DNA of 64,000 nucleotides from Nostoc carneum NIES-2107 (GCA_002368155.1 AP018180.1:6280908-6344907), one strand, 5' to 3'; positions 47,976 through 58,075 are shown, numbered from the stretch's first letter. Numbers and translations are program-made. Notes: a model not told the origin generated them from the sequence alone.

Positions 47976-49229
47976 TTATCGGCAAGTAGCTAATGCTGTA
48001 GCCAGTTCTTTCGCAGTTTGATAGCGATCGCGTGGCAATGGCTCTGTGACGCGATCAATCACCTCTCTTAATTGGGGAGTGATTGTAGGAACACTAGCTA
48101 CTTCAAACCGAAAATGTCGTCCGCGTTGGTGGTAAAACTTGAACGGGTTTTCACCTGTCAGTAAAAAAATTAAGGTTGGGCCGATAGCATATAAATCGGA
48201 TTGAGTAAGGGGTTGTCCGCGTTCTTGTTCGGGAGCGCAGTAACCCTCTGCACCAATGCGAGTACCCGGTGCTGTGCCAATTTCTTTGACAGCGCCAAAA
48301 TCTAACACCACTATGCGATTGTTAGAACTTCGCACCATTAAATTCGCCGGTTTAATATCCCGGTGAATTAGTGGTGGTTGTTGGCTGTGGAGATAGTCTA
48401 AAATATCGCAGGTTTGAATCATCCAAGCGATCGCTTGATTGGGTGTTACTGGCCCAGTTGTATAAATTCGTTTTTCTAAATCCTGTCCGTGAACTAATTC
48501 CATTGCCAAATATTTTTTGCCGCCTTCCACAAAGAAGTCATAATATTTGGGAATTCCTTCATGGTGCAAGGATTTGAGAGTATGTGCTTCTCGCTCAAAT
48601 AATTCCTGAGCCTTAGCAATCTTCACCATATCGGCATTCATCTGCTTTAACACCAACAGTTGTGGGTGTTTGGTAGTCACACCTGTTGCATCCCAAGCTA
48701 AATAGGTAGTCCCCATACCGCCTTGCCCCAGTGTTCGTAAGACTTGATACTGGCGAATTGTCTTCTGCACTGACAAAGGCTGACCGCAATGGATGCAAAA
48801 TAGATTATTTGGGGAGTTACCTTCATGCTTGCAGGGAACAGATCCAGGCGAGAGGGTTTTTTCCATTGAGCCCGGTAGTTCTGTTTGCCGCAACCAAGAA
48901 TCTGGTGCTGTCACCTCTTGCAGTTGGAATTTGAGTATTGGGCCTCCCTGTGCGAGTTGTAACAGAGAATTATCTGGCAGCTGATTCTGAGTTACAAGCA
49001 CACCATTTAAGAAAGTGCCATTTGTGCCTTGACTAATGACTTGCCACAAACCACCAGTTTTAACAGAACTAACTTGTTTGAGTTCTAGATGATAGCGAGA
49101 AACTAAGCTATCAGTTAAAACAATGTCATTATCCGCCGCACGCCCAATGCGAATCACGGAGGAGTTCTCGAAATACCATTGCTTCAGCGGCGTTTTTTGT
49201 TGCGGTTCTAGCAGTGTCAGAGTAACCAC
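47976..49229 (-). CDS. FHA-domain serine/threonine protein kinase
   Basis: 417 residues. An FHA domain at about 1-105 (IRIGRAADNDIVLTDSLVSR) binds phosphothreonine peptides. A zinc-ribbon-like pair CKHEG...CIHCG lies at 133-148. The kinase follows from about 161: Gly loop LGQGGMGTTYLAWD, catalytic Lys195, HRDIKPAN at 289-296 and DFG at 310-312. All catalytic residues are present, so it should be active. The FHA domain probably targets it to phosphorylated partners. The next gene upstream on the same strand encodes a PP2C phosphatase, so the two may oppose each other. Confidence 0.9.
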   Translation of the reverse strand: MVTLTLLEPQQKTPLKQWYFENSSVIRIGRAADNDIVLTDSLVSRYHLELKQVSSVKTGGLWQVISQGTNGTFLNGVLVTQNQLPDNSLLQLAQGGPILKFQLQEVTAPDSWLRQTELPGSMEKTLSPGSVPCKHEGNSPNNLFCIHCGQPLSVQKTIRQYQVLRTLGQGGMGTTYLAWDATGVTTKHPQLLVLKQMNADMVKIAKAQELFEREAHTLKSLHHEGIPKYYDFFVEGGKKYLAMELVHGQDLEKRIYTTGPVTPNQAIAWMIQTCDILDYLHSQQPPLIHRDIKPANLMVRSSNNRIVVLDFGAVKEIGTAPGTRIGAEGYCAPEQERGQPLTQSDLYAIGPTLIFLLTGENPFKFYHQRGRHFRFEVASVPTITPQLREVIDRVTEPLPRDRYQTAKELATALATCR

Positions 49230-49351
49230 AATACCAAGATAAAGAATGAAGGTTAAAGGTTAACAACAGAGATGTAACTGAGCATTAGCTACATTTAATT
49301 TTAGGAAGTTACGGTAATTAGAATTAAAAATTTATACTTCATAATTCATAT

Positions 49352-51346
49352 TTATTTTTGGCTGTCTAGATTAGGACGTACTTTCGCCCGAATCAGTATA
49401 GCTGTAATATTGTCATGACCATTGTATTGATTTGCTAAATCAATTAAGTCGATCACGCCAGACTCTAGATTAGTACCAGAGCCGAGTAGAGGTTTGAGGT
49501 GCGTCTGCCAATGTATTTCTAATAAATCATTATCCGATAAACCGTCCGAAGCCAGTATGAACAGGGTATCTTCATTAATCTCGAAAAAGTCGACATCGGG
49601 ATTAATTGAGTGTTCGTCACGGGGCCCTAGAGCTTGGGTAAGTTGGTAAGCGTCGGCGCGGGCATAAGCGACGCTAGGCTCTACACCTCTGCTAATCTCC
49701 CGTTGACCTACTTCATGGTCTACAGTGATTTGTTCCAGCCCCCGCTTATGAGTAACGCAATAGAGGCGGCTATCTCCTACATGAGCTACGGCGGCGTGAC
49801 TATCCTGTATCAACAGCATGACTAGAGTAGTACCCATGCGCCCAACTCCAGAACGGGCATCTTTTTGATTTAGGTCGTAAATCGCCTGATTTGCTAGGTA
49901 TACTGCTTCCCGGATGCTTTCTTCGCTTGGTAGCTGGTTAGCAACCCAGTGTTCTTGGAAATATTCCCGCAGGGTAGTAACTGCCAACTCACTAGCTATC
50001 TCACCGCCAGCGTGACCACCCATACCATCACAGAGAATATACAAACCACGGGCTTGTAGAACTCTAGTTTTAGGTAACTCTAGTTTATTAATCTTGGTTT
50101 CAATGCCAAAGAAATCTTCATTGTGATGACGTTGTCTGCCAACATCAGTAGAACCCGCGTCTTGCAGGCTACTTAGCTGCATGGGTAGCACCACTGTGGG
50201 CATATCATCATTTTTGGCACTGAAATCCTCTGAGTCATCAAATTGCAGCATAGTTGGCGCAGTGGGATATTTTTCCTCTTTCGGCGGCAAAGTTTCAATA
50301 GTTGGTGCTACTAATTCAGTAGACATTTCTTCCAGACGCGATCGCAATTGTGCGAGCGTCTCAATTTTACCGATTTCCAAATCCCCTAACATCTGAACTA
50401 CAGAGCCAAATTGAGTACGTTGAGACTGTCTGAATAATGCCTGCCAAACTCGCCCCAATGCTTTAATTGTTAAGGTCTGCTCTGGTTGATCGGATGTCTG
50501 GTCTGCTAAATCTGCTGTCACATCACTAGAGACTTGAATATTGGATGATTCTTGATATAAACGTCCTAGAGTCAGCGTTTGGTCTTCATCCAAGAGCAAA
50601 TTCGCCAAATCCAAAAGGCTTTGACGACAATTCACTGTTTCTAGCACTGTCCACAATTGGGTCATCTGATAACACCAGTGAATTATTTGTAGCGAACTTG
50701 TGGTGTTTTCTTGCCACAGGTCGAGTAACCGCGGCAAATGTGAGCGGTCTTGGATGACTACCACCTGCATTTCACCCTGCTGCCATGCATCATGAATTGG
50801 CGCTATCCCTGGGTTTCCTTGGGCTTGTAAGGCAATATAAGGTTTAGCGAGGTCGGGAATACCACTAGCTTCTACAGATGGTGTTACTAAACCCTTTTGC
50901 CAATTGCCTAATATGGCTTCCAGCGGTGAAATCTGATATGGTTGGCAGTCTAATACCCTAAGACACACCTCAGTGTTAGCGGGAAGTGCTTCTAAATTTG
51001 GTAATGGTTCTAATAATTGATAACGCTGTTCTAAGTCTAAATAAGAGCCTACTGTAAGCTGAGAGCTAGTTGGCATAGGAGATACAGCAAATATTACTGC
51101 TTCTGCTCCTGCCTCATTTTCTGTACTATTTTGAGTAGCAATTTCCGCTTCTGCAGTGGCAGCTTTGGCAATTATTGCCCACCAAACAGTTCCGCATTCT
51201 GTACCACAATTGGAACAATTGAGTGCGTTGATAGGTACAGAGGTACTGCATTCCGGACAGACCTTGTGGGTCAAGGATGTACCACAATTTTGGCAGAATT
51301 TGTTAGAGTTCAAGTTTTCAAATTTACACTGAGGGCAAATCAGCAT
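49352..51346 (-). CDS. PP2C-type phosphatase with N-terminal double zinc ribbon
   Basis: 664 residues. Two zinc ribbons open the protein, with Cys 4, 7, 18, 21 and Cys 30, 33, 44, 47. A region near 75-310 resembles a protein-kinase-like fold without clear catalytic motifs, so may be a degenerate kinase. The PP2C domain occupies about 395-655: DVGRQRHHNEDFFG, LCDGMGGHAGGEIAS, GRMGTTLVMLLI, AHVGDSRLY. Metal-binding aspartates are in place. It dephosphorylates Ser/Thr-phosphoproteins and is transcribed in the same direction as the FHA kinase. Confidence 0.87.
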   Translation of the reverse strand: MLICPQCKFENLNSNKFCQNCGTSLTHKVCPECSTSVPINALNCSNCGTECGTVWWAIIAKAATAEAEIATQNSTENEAGAEAVIFAVSPMPTSSQLTVGSYLDLEQRYQLLEPLPNLEALPANTEVCLRVLDCQPYQISPLEAILGNWQKGLVTPSVEASGIPDLAKPYIALQAQGNPGIAPIHDAWQQGEMQVVVIQDRSHLPRLLDLWQENTTSSLQIIHWCYQMTQLWTVLETVNCRQSLLDLANLLLDEDQTLTLGRLYQESSNIQVSSDVTADLADQTSDQPEQTLTIKALGRVWQALFRQSQRTQFGSVVQMLGDLEIGKIETLAQLRSRLEEMSTELVAPTIETLPPKEEKYPTAPTMLQFDDSEDFSAKNDDMPTVVLPMQLSSLQDAGSTDVGRQRHHNEDFFGIETKINKLELPKTRVLQARGLYILCDGMGGHAGGEIASELAVTTLREYFQEHWVANQLPSEESIREAVYLANQAIYDLNQKDARSGVGRMGTTLVMLLIQDSHAAVAHVGDSRLYCVTHKRGLEQITVDHEVGQREISRGVEPSVAYARADAYQLTQALGPRDEHSINPDVDFFEINEDTLFILASDGLSDNDLLEIHWQTHLKPLLGSGTNLESGVIDLIDLANQYNGHDNITAILIRAKVRPNLDSQK

Positions 51347-51610
51347 AGTGGAAGTTCCTCATTCCCATTCCAAGGTGCTTCTTACCACTTAGATCCAAAA
51401 GTGCCACAACTGGCTACCCCTGCCTACAGTAGACCGCTCAGAAATTGTAGTCACTATTAAATTTTGGTGGCAGTATTAATTGTGACGCATATTAGCCTAA
51501 TATTTCAGATTTCAGCCAGCTAATTTATCTAACAATGGTGCAGGGGAGTAGGGTCAGCAGGGGAAAAAAAACCACATTCCAAATACCAAACGCCCATTGT
51601 TTAATGTCCC

Positions 51611-53341
51611 TCACACCTCATTACTCAATGGTAATTGAATCGCAAAACAGGTACGGTTTGACCCACTTTCAACTTCGATTGTTCCTCCTAAAAGTTTGGT
51701 AAGTTTTTGTACTAGCGCTAAACCCAATCCTGTACCGCCTTGCTTCCAAGGGTCATTACTGGGAATCCGATAAAATTTATCGAAAATCCGTGGTAGTTCA
51801 CAACTGGGAATTTCTACACCCGAATTAATTACCTGGAATTGCATATTTTGCGATTTCATTTGAGCAGAAATTGTAATTTCGGCATCGGGAGGGCTGAATT
51901 TACAAGCATTCGTCAGCAGTTCGATTAGAATACGCTCTAGACTGAATGGATCGCAAGTTAATAAAGGCAGACTATTAGCGATGCTAAGGCGTAGCTTTTG
52001 CTGACAAGAGTTGCGGTTACGTGCTTTAAATAGTTCTACTACCCGCCACAGCCATTGCTGTACTTGAATAGTTTCCAGTACCAAGGGCTTTGTATTATTA
52101 TCTAGCCTTTGCAAATCTAAGAAATTACTAATGAGATTAATTTCGCGATCGCACTCGTTGTCTAAAATGTCGTAATAGCGAGCTGCCTTAGAGCGTTCGG
52201 TCTGTGGCTTTTCCATCTCTAACAAGAAGTTTTGCTCTTGATTGAGTGCTATACCCAACATTTGGATTGCCATTTTCATATTAGTTAAAGGCGTGCGTAG
52301 TTCGTGCGATACAGTACTGAGAAATTCATCTTTGAGGCGATTGAGGCTTTCCATTTCCTCTAACTGCGCTTGCACTGATTCTTGACTATGTTTGAGAGCA
52401 ACTTCTGCTGATTTGCGCTCTGTAATATCTATACAGCAGCCAATGTAACCCACAAATTTGCCATTGGGGGTAAACCGAGGAATACCTGTATCTAACACCC
52501 AACGATATTCACCATCATGGCGCTTCAGTCGATATTCCATCTCAAATTTGGCTCTAGCATGAAAAGCTGAATCATAGATTTCTTGGCAGAAATCTTGCTC
52601 TTGTGGATGTACTCCTTCTAGCCAGCCTAAACCTTGCTGTTGCTCCATGCTACGTCCAGTAAACTTTAACCAGGATTGATTAAAAAAGGTAAACAGTCCA
52701 TCACATCCTGTCATCCACAACATCACTGGTGCAGTATTCGCCATAGAATGAAAGCGTTGTTCACTTTCTCGTAAAGCATCTTCCGCTTGTTTATGAGTAG
52801 TGATATCTTCCAACACCATCAGAATTTGCGGATACTGTTGATAATGTTTATCTGTTGAGCCTAAGTCTAGATGGGAAAATCCATCATCAGCAGGTAATAA
52901 CCTTGCTACAACCTTTACCCATACAATCTCGCTAGCCGGACAATTTAAACGCAACTCCCACTTGGAGACATCTTTAAAAGATGAAGTTTTGGCTAATTCC
53001 CCTAATGCATCAGATAATTTTTGTTTGTCGGACTGTTCAAACAAGTTCAACACAGACTTATCAATCAATTCTTCCACGCTGTAACCAAGACAGTTGGCAC
53101 CAAATTTATTTACAGACAGAATAATTCCTGTGATATCTAAACTGAAATATACAGAAGGAATATTTTCATAAAGCCTACGATACAAAGTTAATTCCTCTTG
53201 GGTAGGAAGCAGGGTTTCTGCTGTGCAAAGTTCTAAATCTTCGGCTCGTTCAGACACAAGTTCTAAGCGCGCAGATTTTGCAGACAAGATATCTTGTTGA
53301 CGGCGATTTTTATGCCAGATCGATTGCTGATTACGGCTCAT
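51611..53341 (-). CDS. Two-PAS sensor histidine kinase
   Basis: 576 residues from ATG 53341; the ORF extends 40 residues further with a poor N terminus. PAS1 (about 55-180) and PAS2 with PAC (about 192-310, GEYRWVLDTGIPRFTPNGKF) are followed by a short coiled coil and the HisKA helix with phospho-acceptor His346 (STVSHELRTPLTN), then the HATPase domain (ELLTNACKFSPPDAEI and GGTGLGLALVQKL). No membrane helices, so it is cytoplasmic. No response regulator is adjacent. Confidence 0.88.
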   Translation of the reverse strand: MSRNQQSIWHKNRRQQDILSAKSARLELVSERAEDLELCTAETLLPTQEELTLYRRLYENIPSVYFSLDITGIILSVNKFGANCLGYSVEELIDKSVLNLFEQSDKQKLSDALGELAKTSSFKDVSKWELRLNCPASEIVWVKVVARLLPADDGFSHLDLGSTDKHYQQYPQILMVLEDITTHKQAEDALRESEQRFHSMANTAPVMLWMTGCDGLFTFFNQSWLKFTGRSMEQQQGLGWLEGVHPQEQDFCQEIYDSAFHARAKFEMEYRLKRHDGEYRWVLDTGIPRFTPNGKFVGYIGCCIDITERKSAEVALKHSQESVQAQLEEMESLNRLKDEFLSTVSHELRTPLTNMKMAIQMLGIALNQEQNFLLEMEKPQTERSKAARYYDILDNECDREINLISNFLDLQRLDNNTKPLVLETIQVQQWLWRVVELFKARNRNSCQQKLRLSIANSLPLLTCDPFSLERILIELLTNACKFSPPDAEITISAQMKSQNMQFQVINSGVEIPSCELPRIFDKFYRIPSNDPWKQGGTGLGLALVQKLTKLLGGTIEVESGSNRTCFAIQLPLSNEV

Positions 53342-53717
53342 AAGACTGTACAACTTGCACCCAAGGTTTTGATGTGGATATGGGCAGGAATAAAAAAAGA
53401 TTATTATACTGCTTCTGACTTGATTTTTGTCAAAGGGTGCAAGTAAAAACTTATGTAACAAAAATCATCCTAATTTAGTTAGTTTTTGAGTTCTAATTAA
53501 GAACAAATAGCTCAATATGTTTGGCAAAATACATTTATTTGGATATCCCTGTGATGAAAAAAGTAATTTTTTATATACAGGACAACAGTATCCAAATCCG
53601 GAGAATATGGCTGAGTAATCTCTGAATAGAGAATAAGCAGAAATGCTCAAAAATAGCTAACTAATTGTTATGCTTAATAAATGATTTTTTTTAGCAATAC
53701 AATAAGGGCTTAACCCC

Positions 53718-54296
53718 TCAAACTAGTAAAATTTTCAGTTCAGAGTCAGTGAGATCCCGCCACTCCCCTGGTTGTAAACCCTCTAATTTTAAGTGGGCGA
53801 TACTCACCCTGATGAGCCGCAAAGTCGGAAATCCTACTGCTGCTGTCATCCGCCGTACCTGACGATTTTTGCCCTCAGTGAGAGTCATTTCTAGCCAAGC
53901 TGTAGGTACATTCTTGCGAAATCTGATTGGTGGATTGCGATCGCACACCGGAGGTTCATCAGATAATAAACGCACTTGTGCTGAACGAGTGCAGTAATCT
54001 TGAATCTTTACACCTGTTTGCAACTTATTTATAGCATCAACATCCGGAATGCGTTCTACTTGTACCCAGTAAGTACGTTTATGCCCAAATCTTGGATTAG
54101 CCAAGCGATGTTGCAGTTGTCCATTGTTCGTTAACAGCAGCAACCCTTCGCTATCCCAATCCAAACGTCCCACTGGATAGACATCAGGAACCTCTATATA
54201 TTCTTTGAGGGTGCGGTGTTTGGGAGTTTCTTGGGTAAATTGGCTCAGAACGCCATAAGGTTTATGAAAAAGAATATATCTATATATAGAAGTCAT
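53718..54296 (-). CDS. rluE: rRNA large-subunit pseudouridine synthase, RluE-like
   Basis: 192 residues from ATG 54296; the longer start (54317) comes from repeat-derived sequence. [15 protein letters not shown] and [20 protein letters not shown] include the catalytic Asp of the RsuA/RluB/E/F family ([10 protein letters not shown]). The lack of an N-terminal S4 domain and the general sequence fit RluE, which modifies 23S rRNA U2457. ATG is preceded by intergenic repeat sequence. Confidence 0.85.
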   Translation of the reverse strand: MTSIYRYILFHKPYGVLSQFTQETPKHRTLKEYIEVPDVYPVGRLDWDSEGLLLLTNNGQLQHRLANPRFGHKRTYWVQVERIPDVDAINKLQTGVKIQDYCTRSAQVRLLSDEPPVCDRNPPIRFRKNVPTAWLEMTLTEGKNRQVRRMTAAVGFPTLRLIRVSIAHLKLEGLQPGEWRDLTDSELKILLV

Positions 54297-54317
54297 TTGG
54301 CCTTTGTTATTTGTCAT

Positions 54318-54350
54318 TCGGTAATGGGTAATTGGTAATTGGTTTTGGGT
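54318..54350. repeat. GGTAATT heptamer tract
   Basis: GGTAATGGGTAATTGGTAATTGG is a run of the same heptamer seen at 62106-62142. It sits just upstream of the RluE-like gene. Confidence 0.7.
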
Positions 54351-54597
54351 GTTTGGTCTTTGGTGTTTACCCTTGTCTCTTCATCCCTCTCATCCGCAAC
54401 AGTTATCATGAACTGTGTACACCAGCACGCATGAAAATCTGTCTTTCCCATGCCCAGCGCCCAATGCCCCATGCCCTATTTTTAAGCTAGTTTCTATTGT
54501 TATCCATAAATCATCTTCAATCTCTAGTCCATACACTTCAGGAATTGTAAACAGCCTTGCTCACAGCTATAAGCAAGGTGGTACAATCTACTTCCAT

Positions 54598-54675
54598 GCT
54601 AGGGGTGCCCGAATAACCAGGCTGAGATCACACCCTTAACACCTGAGTCTGGGTAATACCAGCGGAGGGAAGCTG
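54598..54675 (+). ncRNA. TPP riboswitch (THI element)
   Basis: The conserved blocks of the thiamine pyrophosphate aptamer are present in order: AGGGGTGCC, GGCTGAGA, ACACCCTTAACACCTGA, CTGGGTAATACCAGC and GGAGGGAAG. It ends 19 bases before the thiC start, so TPP binding most probably blocks translation or causes termination of thiC. Confidence 0.95.
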
Positions 54676-54693
54676 TTTATCGAGGAATTTAAT

Positions 54694-56067
54694 ATGCGGA
54701 CAGAATGGGTTGCCAAGCGGCGTGGGCAGAGCAATGTAACTCAAATGCACTACGCGCGTCAGGGTGTTATTACCGAAGAAATGCACTACGTCGCCCAGCG
54801 GGAAAATCTTCCTGCAGATCTCATTCGCGAGGAAGTGGCGCGGGGGCGGATGATTATCCCTGCTAACATTAATCACACCAACTTAGAGCCAATGGCCATT
54901 GGCATTGCCTCTAAATGCAAAGTAAATGCCAATATCGGCGCTTCACCCAATTCTTCTAATCTTCAAGAAGAAGTCGATAAGCTCAAACTAGCGGTGAAGT
55001 ATGGCGCAGATACCGTCATGGACTTGTCTACAGGCGGCGGTAACTTAGATGAAATTCGTACCGCTATCATCAAAGCTTCACCTGTTCCCATTGGCACTGT
55101 GCCAGTTTACCAAGCTTTAGAAAGCGTTCACGGCACTATTGAAAAACTCACCCCTGATGACTTTCTCCATGTCATCGAAAAACATGCCCAGCAAGGGGTA
55201 GACTATCAAACCATTCATGCGGGAATTTTACTTGAGCATTTACCTTTAGTCAGAAGCCGGATTACTGGGATTGTTTCTCGTGGCGGCGGTATTTTGGCGC
55301 GGTGGATGCTGCATCACCACAAACAAAATCCTCTGTACACACACTTCCGGGATATCATTGAAATTTTCAAGAAGTACGATGTTTCCTTCAGTTTAGGCGA
55401 TTCCCTACGCCCTGGCTGCACTCATGATGCCTCAGATGCGGCACAATTAGCAGAATTGAAAACCCTCGGACAGCTAACTCGCAGAGCTTGGGAAGATAAC
55501 GTACAGGTGATGGTAGAAGGGCCTGGACACGTACCAATGGATCAAATTGAGTTCAACGTCCGCAAGCAAATGGAAGAGTGTTCTGAAGCACCTTTCTATG
55601 TGCTGGGGCCATTGGTAACAGATATTGCTCCTGGTTATGACCACATTACCTCAGCTATTGGGGCAGCAATGGCTGGTTGGTATGGTACAGCTATGTTGTG
55701 CTATGTCACACCCAAGGAACACTTAGGATTACCCAATGCCGAAGATGTCCGTAATGGATTAATCGCTTACAAGATTGCAGCCCATGCAGCTGATATCGCT
55801 AGACATCGCCAAGGTGCTAGGGATAGAGATGATGAACTTTCTAAAGCCCGTTATAACTTCGACTGGAATCGTCAGTTTGAATTAGCACTCGACCCAGAAA
55901 GAGCTAAGGAATACCACGACGAAACTCTACCAGCAGATATTTATAAAACTGCGGAATTTTGTTCAATGTGTGGGCCCAAGTTCTGTCCTATGCAAACCAA
56001 AGTTGATGCGGATGCATTAACAGAACTTGAGAAGTTCTTAGCTAAAGAGAAGGTTACTCAAAGCTAA
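54694..56067 (+). CDS. thiC: Phosphomethylpyrimidine synthase
   Basis: 457 residues. [20 protein letters not shown] opens the protein, and the radical-SAM [4Fe-4S] motif CSMCGPKFC has cysteines at 423, 426 and 431. [17 protein letters not shown] and the [13 protein letters not shown] block are family hallmarks. It converts AIR to the thiamine pyrimidine (HMP-P) using SAM. It is shorter than E. coli ThiC, as usual for cyanobacteria. TCGAGGAA precedes ATG 54694. Regulated by the TPP riboswitch upstream. Confidence 0.97.
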   Translation: MRTEWVAKRRGQSNVTQMHYARQGVITEEMHYVAQRENLPADLIREEVARGRMIIPANINHTNLEPMAIGIASKCKVNANIGASPNSSNLQEEVDKLKLAVKYGADTVMDLSTGGGNLDEIRTAIIKASPVPIGTVPVYQALESVHGTIEKLTPDDFLHVIEKHAQQGVDYQTIHAGILLEHLPLVRSRITGIVSRGGGILARWMLHHHKQNPLYTHFRDIIEIFKKYDVSFSLGDSLRPGCTHDASDAAQLAELKTLGQLTRRAWEDNVQVMVEGPGHVPMDQIEFNVRKQMEECSEAPFYVLGPLVTDIAPGYDHITSAIGAAMAGWYGTAMLCYVTPKEHLGLPNAEDVRNGLIAYKIAAHAADIARHRQGARDRDDELSKARYNFDWNRQFELALDPERAKEYHDETLPADIYKTAEFCSMCGPKFCPMQTKVDADALTELEKFLAKEKVTQS

Positions 56068-56080
56068 TTAATAACCAATA

Positions 56081-56105
56081 ACCCTCAGATTTTCCATCTG
56101 AGGGT
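56081..56105 (+). terminator. Terminator after thiC
   Basis: ACCCTCAGAT and ATCTGAGGGT form a perfect 10-bp stem with a 5-base loop, just beyond the thiC stop. Confidence 0.75.
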
Positions 56106-56292
56106 CTACAAGAAAGCAAAATTTTTTGGGCTAATTTATTTTTTGTAGAATCTGTTATCACCAAAATAGCATACAGGTTCATATCCTCCATTTCTCACAT
56201 ACGCTGATCTATCGCCACATTGATATCCTCTTGGATCTACATCGTAAGGACAATAGCAATAACCAACATACTGATATGGTTGTCTCACAGGA

Positions 56293-56298
56293 ATATAA
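56293..56298. repeat. Target-site duplication, left copy
   Basis: ATATAA, identical to 57213-57218 on the other side of the element. Confidence 0.8.
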
Positions 56299-57212
56299 CC
56301 CAGACTCCGCACTTCAAATTGAAGTATAAATAGATTACAAACAGAAGAAAAGCGCAAAAATAAGAATGATTAAAGAATGAATATGTTTTCAAAAATCAAT
56401 TAATAAAGTGTAATATATTTGACCATAAAATTGGTCATACAAACACTAGAAACTGAAGGAAGTATGAATGTTCCTTTATGTGTTGGTAAATTTTGATTTA
56501 CTATAAAAATTTTGTCTTCTTAAGAAATAAAATAATATTTTTGACAAGATGATGGTAGACACTTCAAAATAAAATGACGTTCTGAATTTAAATTAATAAT
56601 TTGACTAATGCTATCTAAATTTAAAAAATGAATACCTTGAAAGCATTGAAATATCCATCTTAATGTCGGATTCATGGTTAACTTACCTAATTGATTCTTG
56701 ACTCCGAGATATAATCACTTTCTACATCTTCTCCTAACAATATCTCAATTGCTTTATCGTCAAAAAACTGGCTAAATAGATATAAAGGTCTTGAGACGAA
56801 TCCTAATCCATTGATTAAAATCGCTTTGACTAATATTCCGGCTGCAATTTTTTCACGAGAGTCTATTCCTAATTTCTCATTAATTATTTCTACTATTCCT
56901 ATTTCATCAATTAATCCGGCAACTATTCCTAAATGATCGATATTTTTAATTTTTACATTTTCGATTTGAGACATTTTTCTGACATTTTTTTGAGTTTTTT
57001 TGATTGTCTCACTTCAACTGAACCAATATATATTTAGTTTTATAAAAAGCTGGAAATCAGTTTTTTCTCAACACTTTAGTCTCAGTGGCTTCGCCACACA
57101 GGTTTATTTCTAAATGTCAGTTTACTGATTATTTTTTTGTATTATTATTTACTTCACATTGACGAACAACCATGTAGTTTTTTGTGCTTCATAATGAAGT
57201 GCGGAGTCTGGG
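56299..57212 (-). mobile_element. IS1634-like non-autonomous element, 914 bp
   Basis: The ends are inverted repeats beginning CCCAGACTCCGCACTTCA: 18 bases match exactly, then a 4-base difference, then GAAG. Each end also contains a small palindrome (CTTCAAATTGAAG and CTTCATTATGAAG). Flanking 6-bp duplications are ATATAA. Inside are only the first ~90 and last ~60 residues of an IS1634/DUF4277 transposase. The element is therefore a deletion derivative, dependent on a transposase supplied elsewhere. Confidence 0.88.
56520..56974 (-). pseudogene. Internally deleted IS1634-family transposase
   Basis: From ATG 56974, 95 residues match the N-terminal DUF4277 domain (VKIKNIDHLGIVAGLIDEIG, then GFVSRPLYLFSQFF). 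After the junction near 56700 a different frame encodes the family's C terminus (NQLGKLTMNPTLRWIFQCFQ, ending KYYFIS) down to the stop at 56520-56522. The central catalytic DDE region is missing and the two parts are out of frame by one base, so no active transposase can be made. Confidence 0.85.
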
Positions 57213-57218
57213 ATATAA
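57213..57218. repeat. Target-site duplication, right copy
   Basis: ATATAA, identical to 56293-56298. Confidence 0.8.
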
Positions 57219-57331
57219 GGATTTATGTGTGTGTAGCGAAGAGATGAATTTTTAGAATTTATAGTCACAAATAAAATTAAAAATACTGTGAGCCAAATAA
57301 ACTTTTGCATACTTCTAATCTATCATCACGA

Positions 57332-57721
57332 TTATCTGCATAAAGTTTGATAAACATTACCAAATGGTGTATTAGGTTCAGCAAAAAATGTCCTACCTTG
57401 AAACTCATCAGTTAAATCAAGATTGGGTTCTGTAAAACTATCTCTATATCCAATTGCTGTAGTTATTTGCCAGTAGCCAGTTTTGCAATCCATAACATGA
57501 CTGGCTACTGTACGTCTTACATCTCCAAAGCCTGCAAACATATTAATTGTTTCTGTCTGAAAGTAAACAAATTTTCCTCTATATCCAACTGATGTAGATT
57601 CCAGGTATATTCCATCATCCGAAATGGGGATTTTCTCTGCTAATGCTGCTACAGGATTAATAAGAACAGGAGCAATTAATAAAGTAAATAATTTAGCTGA
57701 AAAGCTAGTAAATTTTACTAT
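57332..57721 (-). pseudogene. Secreted-protein gene lacking a canonical start codon
   Basis: The frame is open from a stop at 57818-57820 down to the TAA at 57332, but the first ATG is at 57541, after the domain has begun. Upstream codons encode a convincing signal peptide (VKFTSFSAKLFTLLIAPVLI, then NPVAALAE), yet contain no ATG, GTG or TTG; ATA or GTA at 57716-57721 would be the start position. The mature part (GIYLESTSVGYRGKFVYFQT; SHVMDCKTGYW) resembles cyanobacterial surface-adhesin-type small proteins. Either the start codon was lost or a rare codon is used. It precedes the IS-interrupted gene by 21 bases. Confidence 0.55.
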
Positions 57722-58075
57722 TACATATAATATAGATATTGGATTTTTGTTGTAATAGCATAGTGAAATATTGAAAGTACTCCAGGTGAAGTCTCTTAAA
57801 TATACAAATATATAAAATTACACCTTTTATCACATAATGACTTGCTGTAAGGAGATGTGGCTTCCGGGCTATTACAGTTATTTACTAACTTTTTAGTTAC
57901 GTTAATTTGGGGATAATTACTGAAATTAGAGTGAAAAAGCTTAGTTTGATTGGATGAAATATACTTGTTTCCAGAAATTAATAGTAATAATTGCAATATT
58001 AAAGAATGCGATCGCACTCTTTATCAGCTAATTACCAACAAAGCAATTTTGCGATTCGCATTCTTGATTACCTAA
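57722..58075. other. Intergenic region between the secreted-protein locus and pyrE
   Basis: About 350 bp. A 73-codon minus-strand frame (57796-58017) has no protein-like pattern and starts in a HIP1 site (GCGATCGC at 58008). Nothing else was recognised. Confidence 0.35.

Larger units (their letters stand above)
56136..57310 (-). pseudogene. Small secreted Cys-rich protein gene interrupted by an IS element
   Basis: The 5' part (57310-57213) encodes MQKFIWLTVFLILFVTINSK, a signal peptide, and continues to NPY plus two bases. After removing the IS (56299-57212) and one copy of the 6-bp duplication ATATAA, it joins in frame to 56292-56136, giving an 84-residue secreted protein with several Cys, Tyr and Gly residues (GYCYCPYDVD, GYQCGDRSAYVRNGG, PVCYFGD). 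The total length, 255 bases, is exactly 85 codons. No family name can be given. It begins 21 bases after the preceding minus-strand gene, so the two formed an operon. Confidence 0.8.

Noticed and set aside
57796-58017. 73-codon minus-strand frame near pyrE
   Set aside because: Starts inside a HIP1 site, and the protein has no conserved or structured pattern.
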